DNA of 64,000 bases from NCBI RefSeq assembly GCF_001691565.1, contig NZ_MAYO01000003.1, positions 1,883,549-1,947,548 on the forward strand. The letters are read 5' to 3'. Each line of letters opens with the position of its first letter. Position 1 is the first letter of the stretch. The position numbers were made by a program, and so were the translations under genes. Positions 7,711-14,621 of the stretch are shown here, in pieces. The notes beneath the pieces were generated by a model. It was not told the origin of the DNA. It searched no databases and worked only from the letters and a program-made list of their open reading frames with translations. The stretch is from Microbacterium oleivorans. Lineage in GTDB: Bacteria > Actinomycetota > Actinomycetes > Actinomycetales > Microbacteriaceae.

Positions 7711-9681
7711 TCACTCGATCGCGTCGTCGATTAACCCGAACGGCGGAACAGCGCGATTCCCCGAAAATCGGATGACAATGCTGCTGGCTAGCTCGGGAGG
7801 CGGTGAATTGTCTACGAAGACGGCCTGAGCTCCGCTTCCGGCACCAGCAAGCCACGACTCCACGTGTCTATAGACGTTGTCTACGAGCTTGGCGTCAGCG
7901 AAATCAGCGTCTTCAGGACCCGCTCGGTGGCCGAGATTCTTCTGTGGGCTATCGACAACCAAGAGTCCTGGGAGTAGGGCCCGCCTTTCCCAACTGATCT
8001 CCCAGAGGGCCATGGCCCAGGCAAGACTGATGAGCACAAGTCCGCCGCTACTCGCTTTCGTGTAGACCGCGCCGCGGACATGCGGGATCAGCCTGTCGTC
8101 AAGCCACGCGTCCCCCTTGAGCTTGGGGTAGCCAAAGTCCGTCAGGATGTTTGCGAAACGCTTCGAGAGCGCCGTCTTCACTTCCGCTCGATCGGGCCTC
8201 GTGCTGAGTTCTCTCTGCTCACGTCGGAGACGCGTGACGGTGCCCTGCCGCGCATCCCGCTGCCTCTCTGCCTCTTCGACTCGACCCCAGAAACGAACTC
8301 CGACCTCAGCCCGAGCAACCTCAGATTCCGCTGCGTTGAGATCACGCATGAGTTGATCACGCGCCGCCAAGAACGGGGCCGGAAGTTCGGCTGCGTGGTT
8401 GAGCTCGGAGGCAAGCTCCTGAACCGCCGCCTGCTCCGACGCCGCCCGCGATTCGAACACCCTCAGCTCCGACTCGAGCCGACCAAGGTACTCCGTCAAC
8501 TCGTCGAGTCGCTGGGTAGTTGAACGAAGCTCTCGTCGCGACAATATGGACCCCGACGCTACGACGGATCGATCCTCGGACCCACAAAGGGAGCAGTGCC
8601 CGTGATCGAGGCTCACATCGCGGCCTAGCGTGGCCAGACAAGCTGGGCAGACCTCTATCCGCAAAGGGTCGAACACCTTCTCTGCCTCAGTGAGGAATGT
8701 CAGTTTTCGCTTGTCGTCCGCATACTGCAGGGCGAGCGCGCGTAGGCGGTCGATGAGGCTCTCCCTGGAGCGAACTCGCTCCCAGGCCTCGGACTCGATC
8801 TTCTGTTGACGAGTGAGTCGATTGCGAAGATCTGACAAACCATTCTGAGCAGCCGATTCGATCCGGTCGGTCCGAGCTACCTCGGCTCTGAGCGCCTCAC
8901 GCTTGACCGAGGCATCTTCCAAAACGATCGACGCTCCGGTGGGGCCTAGAGGGTATTCCTTGTCGACGACCGCCGTCAGCGCCCGAACGGTCGACTCGGC
9001 CTCGCGCAGCGCCTCCTCCGCGCGTCGAAGACGCTGGGTCGCCAAGCCCAGTTCTTCATCCGACACCTGGAAAGCGAAGTCGATGGTCTGCTGGAGTTTG
9101 TACGCGACAACGGGATTCCCGTTCTCAACCAAGAGGTTCTGACTGTCCAGTCGCGAATTCTTATAGAAGATCAGCCGGGTTAGATCCTTAAAGCTGAACG
9201 CATGGGAATCTGCGTTTGGATTGCCGGCACTCGTGTTGAGTCGAGCGCCGGCTAGTCCAAGAGCGTCCATCAGAAAGTAAGAAAGTGAGTCTTCTGCACC
9301 AGGCTTGTCGAGCTGGTAACGCGCTTCAAGCGCGTCACCAATCAACTCAATCGGCGCGTTCCATATCGACGCAAACTTGGACGGTGTGCCTACTGTCGTT
9401 CTCTGAATCGTATATATCTCGCCGTTGAGGGAGACCTCCAGGACCGCGCTAGTGACGTTGTCCCGCATCTCTTCGTGGTCTGGGAAGTCGTCGCCCCCCA
9501 AGAGATACATCACGTACTCGATAACACTCGTCTTGCCGGTCTGAGACGCTCCAGCAACGATCCCGATTGGCCGAACTAGGTCGTCCGCCAGAAAGCTGAC
9601 CTCATAGGTTCGGGGGTTGGAGATGGTTCCAAACAGCCGCAGTCGGCGGATTCGCAGACCGGTGAGGCTCTCGTCAATCAT
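7711..9681 (-). CDS. ABC-three-component (ABC-3C) ATPase, DUF3732-like, Rad50/SMC-type
   Basis: 656 aa when started at the ATG at 9679-9681, whose ATGA overlaps the stop of the upstream gene. Walker A GASQTGKTS is at residues 44-52. A long charged coiled coil (about 215-330 and 385-510) brackets a zinc-hook-like cluster, CPAC and CSLC at about 344-366. A C-terminal ATPase lobe holds ASSGGLVLISLAWA (signature-like) and LPGLLVVDSPQ (Walker B-like, about 565-575). This arrangement fits DUF3732 proteins, the ATPases of ABC-3C conflict systems. Inferred role: sensing DNA or invader state and licensing the effector encoded upstream. It is the last gene of a three-gene minus-strand operon in the island. 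Confidence 0.8.
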   Translation of the reverse strand: MIDESLTGLRIRRLRLFGTISNPRTYEVSFLADDLVRPIGIVAGASQTGKTSVIEYVMYLLGGDDFPDHEEMRDNVTSAVLEVSLNGEIYTIQRTTVGTPSKFASIWNAPIELIGDALEARYQLDKPGAEDSLSYFLMDALGLAGARLNTSAGNPNADSHAFSFKDLTRLIFYKNSRLDSQNLLVENGNPVVAYKLQQTIDFAFQVSDEELGLATQRLRRAEEALREAESTVRALTAVVDKEYPLGPTGASIVLEDASVKREALRAEVARTDRIESAAQNGLSDLRNRLTRQQKIESEAWERVRSRESLIDRLRALALQYADDKRKLTFLTEAEKVFDPLRIEVCPACLATLGRDVSLDHGHCSLCGSEDRSVVASGSILSRRELRSTTQRLDELTEYLGRLESELRVFESRAASEQAAVQELASELNHAAELPAPFLAARDQLMRDLNAAESEVARAEVGVRFWGRVEEAERQRDARQGTVTRLRREQRELSTRPDRAEVKTALSKRFANILTDFGYPKLKGDAWLDDRLIPHVRGAVYTKASSGGLVLISLAWAMALWEISWERRALLPGLLVVDSPQKNLGHRAGPEDADFADAKLVDNVYRHVESWLAGAGSGAQAVFVDNSPPPELASSIVIRFSGNRAVPPFGLIDDAIE

Positions 9682-10244
9682 GAATCTCCAACTTCGGGAC
9701 GGACAACGTCGTCGAATAGATCGAGCATCAGCCAATGGGTTCCCGCCCAGCGCGCACTGGCTTCACGCAGGGCTCGGTCCGACAGCTTGTTTAGACGAAT
9801 GAGGACGATTTCCGCCGCTAACCGGTGCGCATCCGCGTAGGCCGTTTCGAGCTGCCGAGCGATGCCTTCGCCAGCGTCGGTGATCACGAACGCTTCCTCG
9901 CCAATGGCGATGAGTCCGCGAGCTACCAAAAAGGCCAAATCTGCTCGAATTCGTTCCCGACGGCTAACAAAACGATGCCCCAGCGACGCGTAGGAGAGTT
10001 GGCCGCGCGTATAACCAACGAGCTCGAGCCTCAACGCATCGCGCTGGTCGCCGACATCGTCTCCGGATAGGACCGCGAACGGATTCGCGGTGAAGAAGTC
10101 GTAGGTCGCCACCCGATCAGTCGTAGGCATTTGAACAGACAACTGTGAAGCAACCGAGAAGCCCAAAAGCAGTTGGGCAGCACGGAACGACACCTGACCG
10201 TCTAGATCGTGGGTAGGGATGAGCGGAACTTCAAGACTCTCCAC
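9678..10244 (-). CDS. ABC-3C system middle component-like protein
   Basis: 188 aa, GTG start at 10242-10244. The gene overlaps the effector gene upstream by 14 nt and the ATPase gene downstream by 4 nt (ATGA), so the three are translationally coupled. The sequence is mostly helical, with a winged-helix-like stretch (ERIRADLAFLVARGLIAIGEEAFVITD split at about 90-120) and a C-terminal WLMLDLFDDVV segment. Its position between effector and DUF3732-type ATPase matches the middle component of ABC-3C systems, thought to bridge the two. I rely on context and general shape; no catalytic motif is visible. Confidence 0.65.
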   Translation of the reverse strand: MESLEVPLIPTHDLDGQVSFRAAQLLLGFSVASQLSVQMPTTDRVATYDFFTANPFAVLSGDDVGDQRDALRLELVGYTRGQLSYASLGHRFVSRRERIRADLAFLVARGLIAIGEEAFVITDAGEGIARQLETAYADAHRLAAEIVLIRLNKLSDRALREASARWAGTHWLMLDLFDDVVRPEVGDS

Positions 10245-11253
10245 GCCGAATCACCTCCGCCACGATCTCAGGGCCAGAGGGTCCAGCGTGGTCTTTCGCG
10301 ACTTGACGCCAATGCAGCACCCAGCCGGCACGAACGTGCTCTACCAATCGGTGCGCTATGCCACGCCTGTGAGCCGGGCGAAGCGGGAGTTTTCCTGTTG
10401 GCGGCAGGGCGCCAGCAGCTGCCACGACGGCGTCGACCAACCCGGTCATCTGGCCACCTTCGTCGGCTGACGCGCTGGCGAGGTTGAACGCTGACTCCCA
10501 CTCACCGTGGATGTCAAGTTCGATCTCTTTCAGCGCGCTCACCTCGCCGGGAACAGCACGCGCAGCCACGTCTCTAGCCATCGCCTCCGCTGCGAAAAAG
10601 TAGCCTTTCGCCGCGTCCGTTTCGAGATGACCAGCGAGGTTGAGCTGCCGGACGAACAGCGCTCCCTCGAGTGCACTCAGATCACTCGCGACCTTCACCT
10701 CGATGGGATCACCCGGTGCGATGATCTTCGGGAAGTACTGTTCGCGAACCCAGGACGCGTCGGGTCGCATAAGTTCACGCCGCAGGCGCCCACCGTTCTT
10801 GAGCTCGATGACAATCCCCTCGTGTTTGCGGCGCTTTCCCGCCGCCCACGTGTCGAACCACTTTTGTTCGTCGGGCGGTAACACCGAGGGGACGCATAGG
10901 GTCCACGCCGCGACGGTGAACGAGTTTTCTGCCGCCTTCTTCATGACCTCATTGAAGGAAGCTCGAATTTGCCCTCGCTGCGTTTCACCCCAATCGAGGA
11001 AGAACTTCGACTGCCAGACGACCATGTGTCCGTTGAGCGCGCCCACGTAGGTGTCAATCCCCCAGTCGCTCCCGGATGGCGCAGCGACTTCAGACGCAGC
11101 GGGTACCTGGACCGAGACGAGGTCGGTAACCAGCAACTGAAAACGCTCGCGGGCGCCAGCAAGGGTCTTACTGTCATCGAGAAATCGTCGAAAGAGCACG
11201 TCGGGCGCAGCCAACTCGTCCAATGCGCCCCCTATCAAGCAACCTGCGGCCAC
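10231..11253 (-). CDS. ABC-3C effector-like protein with predicted Mrr-like PD-(D/E)XK nuclease domain
   Basis: 340 aa from the GTG at 11251-11253. The start is uncertain: a TTG ten codons in follows an AGGGGG site more closely. The N-terminal third contains SDWGIDTYVG (62-71) followed by VVWQSKFF (78-85). This G-x-D...QxK pattern is typical of Mrr-like restriction-endonuclease folds, giving probable active-site residues D67, Q81 and K83. The C-terminal region ends in HRLVEHVRAGWVLHWRQVAKDH, consistent with the C-terminal domain that ties ABC-3C effectors to the complex. Being first in the operon suits an effector. Inferred function: DNA cleavage on activation by the ATPase and middle component. 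Confidence 0.65.
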   Translation of the reverse strand: MAAGCLIGGALDELAAPDVLFRRFLDDSKTLAGARERFQLLVTDLVSVQVPAASEVAAPSGSDWGIDTYVGALNGHMVVWQSKFFLDWGETQRGQIRASFNEVMKKAAENSFTVAAWTLCVPSVLPPDEQKWFDTWAAGKRRKHEGIVIELKNGGRLRRELMRPDASWVREQYFPKIIAPGDPIEVKVASDLSALEGALFVRQLNLAGHLETDAAKGYFFAAEAMARDVAARAVPGEVSALKEIELDIHGEWESAFNLASASADEGGQMTGLVDAVVAAAGALPPTGKLPLRPAHRRGIAHRLVEHVRAGWVLHWRQVAKDHAGPSGPEIVAEVIRRGES

Positions 11254-11561
11254 CCCTGAGCAGCCCGGGCCTCTACGCCCTTGGGACGAGACTAGCTACT
11301 CGTCGGCCAGAACCCACGAGTGCTTAGACGCGCGCCGGGAACTCAACTGGCTGCGTCATCTAGGGTCGTCCAAGACGTCGACTGGACGCGCCCTACGCTG
11401 AACCGTCGGCACAGCACCTAATCGGCACAGGGTTCCGGGCCGGTGCTGGGCCGGGAACTCGGTTGAAACCATCGACAACCAGCCATCACCAACGGGCACG
11501 ACTTCCGCGGAATCATGCGGTAATCGAGCATCAACTGACACCCGTAAACCCGTGTCACACA
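11254..11561. other. Non-coding right end of the island
   Basis: No gene recognised. It contains the promoter region of the minus-strand ABC-3C operon. Next to the right attachment repeat there is a short inverted repeat (tgacac at 11536-11541, gtgtca at 11552-11557) that could be a protein-binding site for recombination. No integrase or excisionase gene is present. Confidence 0.5.
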
Positions 11562-11671
11562 ACTGAAAATCGTGAGGTCACGGGATCGACGCCCGTCGGA
11601 GCCACACGAACCGTCGTTACAACGGTTCTAGGAACCCTCGCGAAGCTTCTATTCGCGGGGGTTTCGCCTTT
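11562..11671 (+). repeat. Right attachment-site repeat: truncated tRNA-Phe 3' end plus terminator
   Basis: Exact second copy of 5311-5420. It starts inside the anticodon arm, so it lacks the 5' acceptor strand, the D arm and part of the anticodon stem and cannot give a tRNA. It is the original chromosomal 3' end of tRNA-Phe displaced by insertion of about 6.25 kb. It keeps the terminator (11633-11663). Confidence 0.93.
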
Positions 11672-11696
11672 TCCCGGCTCGCCGCGCGTCAGTCGC

Positions 11697-11843
11697 TCAG
11701 CCCGCGTCGACTCGCTGGCTCTCCGCCGCCAGACGCGCCTCCTGGATGCCGTGCGCGACGGCCTTGCGGACGACCCAATAGAGGACGTACGAGCCGGCGG
11801 CGAACACGGCGACGAAGAGCACGGCGCTCGTCAGGGGATCCAT
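11697..11843 (-). CDS. Small single-pass membrane protein (48 aa)
   Basis: ATG at 11841-11843, beginning MDPLTSAVLFVAVF. One hydrophobic segment (residues 6-25) is followed by a basic/helical tail (RKAVAHGIQEARLAAESQR), giving the look of a short inner-membrane protein. It lies between the right attachment repeat and the HNH gene on the same strand. I do not recognise the family. The consistent membrane-protein pattern favours a real gene over a shadow. Confidence 0.5.
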   Translation of the reverse strand: MDPLTSAVLFVAVFAAGSYVLYWVVRKAVAHGIQEARLAAESQRVDAG

Positions 11844-11884
11844 GCGACCAGTGTGGCCGCCACCGACGCGTCTGTCGACCGTCG

Positions 11885-13147
11885 CTACTCGCAGCCGACG
11901 CCGTCGCCGTCCCGGTCGAGGTGCGTCGCGTACCCGGGGTCACCCACCCGCACGGGAGCTGCTCCAGCGTCGCGGGCCGCGGTGCAGTTCTTGTAGTACA
12001 CATCCGCGGGCTTCGCGGGCGCGGGCTTCGCGGGAGCGGGTGCCGGTGCGGGCTTCGACTCCTGGGTCGGCTGAGGCTGCGGCTTCGGCGCCGGCGCGGC
12101 GCTCGGACGGGGCTTCGCCGCAGGCTCTTCCGCGATCGCCATGGCCCCCGCGGCGTAGTCGGAGGTCAGCAGAGGCTCGCCCGGGCACTCGGTCAGGATG
12201 CGCTCGACGGCGTCGCGCTCCGCCTGCGTGACCCACAGCCCGTACGCGACCTTCACCGAGACCTGCCGCGCGACGTACGCGCAACGGAACTCCTTGTTCT
12301 TCGGCAGCCACGTCGCGGCGTCGCTGTCGCTCTTCTGCGCGTTCGCGGCACCGTCGACGGCGAGAAGGTTGAGCGGGTCGTTCCCCAGGGTCTCGCGCTG
12401 GTGCGCGGTGAGCTGCTGCGCGCCCTTCTGCCAGGCATCCGACAACGGCACGACGTGATCGATCTGCACGAGGGCGGAGGTGTCCTGGCCGCGCACGAAC
12501 GCGATGCGCTCTCCGGTGAACGGATCGTTCAGGATGCCGGAGGTCACGACGCAACCGTTCCTCTGCACGGCGGTGAGGTCGCGGGCGAGGACGTCGTCGC
12601 GCTGCCCGCAGCCGTTTCGGTCGATGTCCCTCCAGCGCTGGCCGAACTCGTCGCGGTCGTAGCCGGTCTTCGGCGCGCGACCCTTCACCTCGAGGGTCGC
12701 GAGGGCCGCCAGGGCGGTCCCCGCCTCGGGCACGACGGTCTGCGTCGGCGTCGGGGACGCCTGCTGTTCTGCGTCGACGACGACTGCGTCGTCGACGGCC
12801 GGGGATGTGGGCGCGAAAGCGACGGGCGCCTCATCCACGGTCGTGCCCGACCGCGGCAGGACGAGGTTGGCAATTCCTGCCGAGAGCAGCGCGACGACGA
12901 CGGAGATGATCAGCGCGCGCGTGGCCGTCGCCGCGCTCGTGAACCGCAGGAACGTCGGAGTCTTCTTGCCGAGGGAGACCCCCGCGGTGATCGCGACGGC
13001 CACGGCGAGTGTGCAGATGATCGGGGAGAGGACGATGATCCCGATGATCAACGCCAGGACGAGGGCCGTCCACCAGAGCTTCCTGCGACGTCCCGTCTTC
13101 GCGGTCGCGGTGTCGGAGGTCGCGCGGGGCGGGGTCAACGAGGGCAT
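11885..13147 (-). CDS. Membrane-anchored HNH (DUF1524-type) protein with C-terminal Excalibur domain
   Basis: 420 aa from the ATG at 13145-13147, chosen because AAGGAG lies about 10 nt upstream. Two or three hydrophobic segments fill residues 20-105 (ALVLALIIGIIVLSPIICT and ALIISVVVALLSAG). A long exposed region contains a GmrSD/DUF1524-like HNH core with DHVVPLSDAW (about 235-245), NDPLNLLAVDGAANAQKSD and a downstream WLPKN. An Ala/Pro/Lys-rich linker leads to a C-terminal Excalibur motif ending DRDGDGVGCE, a predicted calcium-binding site. Proteins of this build are common in Actinobacteria and are presumed surface nucleases. Function is otherwise unproven. It sits directly outside the island. 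Confidence 0.8.
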   Translation of the reverse strand: MPSLTPPRATSDTATAKTGRRRKLWWTALVLALIIGIIVLSPIICTLAVAVAITAGVSLGKKTPTFLRFTSAATATRALIISVVVALLSAGIANLVLPRSGTTVDEAPVAFAPTSPAVDDAVVVDAEQQASPTPTQTVVPEAGTALAALATLEVKGRAPKTGYDRDEFGQRWRDIDRNGCGQRDDVLARDLTAVQRNGCVVTSGILNDPFTGERIAFVRGQDTSALVQIDHVVPLSDAWQKGAQQLTAHQRETLGNDPLNLLAVDGAANAQKSDSDAATWLPKNKEFRCAYVARQVSVKVAYGLWVTQAERDAVERILTECPGEPLLTSDYAAGAMAIAEEPAAKPRPSAAPAPKPQPQPTQESKPAPAPAPAKPAPAKPADVYYKNCTAARDAGAAPVRVGDPGYATHLDRDGDGVGCE

Positions 13148-13414
13148 GGTGGTGCTGCTCCTTCGAGCGAGGAAAGACCGCACGAAGGGCGCGCGAGTAC
13201 CGAACGAACCGGCCACGGATCCGCGGCCAGCGGCAGGAGCCGGAGCATCGTCGGGTGGGACGGTCGGGCATAGCCTGGACGGAGCTGGGACAGCCCGCCG
13301 TCATCGACCGTATCCCGCGCCGCTCACCCGGAGGGGCGCGACCCGCAGGCGCGACCGGATCCCGATCGCCGGCTCACTCAGCGAGCTCGTCGAGCCCGTT
13401 CTGTTCCAGAACTG

Positions 13415-14020
13415 CTAATCGTCCCACCGCAGGGTGCTCAGGTGCGCGTCGAAGACCTCGACGAGAATGTCAGCCAGGGGCCCCGCGGGGTCTCCGCTTC
13501 CGATGGTGGCGAAAACGAAGACCACCCAGGCCCGCGGGTCGACCGGGCTGGACACGGTATAGGTGACCCTCCGCCCCGCGTACAGAGCGAGCGGCTCCTC
13601 GCCTGGTCGCGCCGGCTCGATGTCCTCCTCGCGCAGACCGGGCTGCCCGTCGAGATCGACGATGCTCGCCTCACCTGCCGACTGTGACGCCAGGACCTTA
13701 AGGATCGCGACCGGGTCGGCGGTCTCGTGATCCGGATCCGTCCACTCCGACACCGTGTACGACGCGGGAATCACCGTGTCGCCGGAACGCCCGGTCGGGA
13801 TGCAGACCAGTCCCGCCCCAGCCGTCCGGGCCTGATCCATGAGACGGGAGAGGTGTCGGTAGACCTCTGAGCGGAAGGGCGTCGCGGTATCGCGAGGCAC
13901 GTCCTCGGGGACGGTACCGTGGGCGAGTTCCTGCAACCTTGCGTCTACCGCGTCGCGGTCCGCGGAGTTCATGGAGAAGCTCTCCCAGCCGGGGATGTCG
14001 ACGATCGCGTAACCAGTCAT
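13415..14020 (-). CDS. T7SS operon protein of unknown function, candidate immunity or accessory factor
   Basis: 201 aa, ATG at 14018-14020 with AAAGGAACA upstream; the ATG overlaps the stop of the preceding gene (ATGA). No signal peptide or membrane segment, so probably cytoplasmic. It begins MTGYAIVDIPGWESF and contains VYRHLSRLMDQA and WVVFVFATIG segments. I do not recognise the fold. As the last gene after a predicted secreted toxin it may be an immunity protein or an accessory chaperone; this is inference from position. Confidence 0.65.
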   Translation of the reverse strand: MTGYAIVDIPGWESFSMNSADRDAVDARLQELAHGTVPEDVPRDTATPFRSEVYRHLSRLMDQARTAGAGLVCIPTGRSGDTVIPASYTVSEWTDPDHETADPVAILKVLASQSAGEASIVDLDGQPGLREEDIEPARPGEEPLALYAGRRVTYTVSSPVDPRAWVVFVFATIGSGDPAGPLADILVEVFDAHLSTLRWDD

Positions 14021-14451
14021 GGTGTTCCTTTCATGGGCTGCACGGCGCACAGATCGAGCGCGGCGTCGTAGACGTCATCGACGCCCTCCAACGGGATGCC
14101 TCGGGCCGAGAGGATGATGTCGAGGTCCCAGGCCCGCCGGAGCAGCACGAGCCTCGCCGACAGGCGTCCGTCATAGGCTTCGTCGAAAGACAGGAGCGAG
14201 ACGCCTTCGGCGAGCGACTCGGGGAGCTGCTGCATCCGCGCACGCCCGAGCGGACCGCCGGGGACGGCCCCGACGCGGTCGAGGAGGTACCGGGTGTCGG
14301 AGCCGAGCGCACGGAAGACACGGAGATCCGCACGGACGCCCTCCGCCCGGCCCGCCTGCCTCAGTGTGAACCTGCCGACCCTCTCTCCGACGTCCCATGC
14401 CTGGGGAACGGGGTCGAGCGAGACCGTCGTCATCGTGGCGTGCATCGACAT
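14017..14451 (-). CDS. T7SS operon small protein, candidate immunity protein
   Basis: 144 aa from the ATG at 14449-14451, or 138 aa from an internal ATG at 14433. The first ATG overlaps the stop of a small upstream frame (TGATG) and the gene ends in an ATGA overlap with the next one, a sign of tight coupling. It has no membrane segment and no motif I recognise. Its place downstream of the toxin is where immunity genes usually lie. Confidence 0.65.
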   Translation of the reverse strand: MSMHATMTTVSLDPVPQAWDVGERVGRFTLRQAGRAEGVRADLRVFRALGSDTRYLLDRVGAVPGGPLGRARMQQLPESLAEGVSLLSFDEAYDGRLSARLVLLRRAWDLDIILSARGIPLEGVDDVYDAALDLCAVQPMKGTP

Positions 14452-14621
14452 CAGCCCCTCCTCTCAGGTGGGCGGGCGACATCGGGTACGAGACGAACAT
14501 GAGACAGCTGCCAGACGATGCCTTCGCTCTCTCGTGGCGAGGGTGCACCGCCGGTCGGCGGGAGCGCAGGGTCGCTCCAGCATTCGACCGGGATCACGAC
14601 GGCGCTCACAGGTCCCGCCAT
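14451..14621 (-). CDS. Possible 56-aa protein overlapping the toxin 3' end
   Basis: The frame from the ATG at 14619-14621 begins MAGPVSAVVIPVECW and ends with TGA overlapping the next start by one base. It overlaps the toxin stop by 16 nt. There is no good ribosome site, so translation would depend on coupling. Without it there would be a 154-bp gap in an otherwise compact operon. Product unknown. Confidence 0.35.
   Translation of the reverse strand: MAGPVSAVVIPVECWSDPALPPTGGAPSPRESEGIVWQLSHVRLVPDVARPPERRG

Larger units (their letters stand above)
5311..11671. mobile_element. Genomic island integrated at tRNA-Phe, carrying RelA-like and ABC-3C-like genes
   Basis: Defined by the 110-bp direct repeats. 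Inside are one plus-strand RelA/SpoT-type gene and a three-gene minus-strand ABC-3C-like operon. Codon choice in the RelA-like and ATPase genes is visibly poorer in G/C third positions than in flanking genes, which agrees with acquisition by transfer. No integrase, relaxase, replication or structural gene is seen, so the element is either decayed or a cargo-only island moved by an integrase in trans. Confidence 0.88.

Noticed and set aside
11562..11602. Second tRNA-Phe gene
   Set aside because: Only the 3' part from the anticodon arm is present; the 5' acceptor strand and D arm are missing, so no cloverleaf can form.
11463..11996. Plus-strand frame of 177 codons spanning the right attachment repeat
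   Set aside because: It reads through the tRNA remnant and its terminator and is antisense to the 48-aa and HNH genes; the apparent coding potential is a composition effect.
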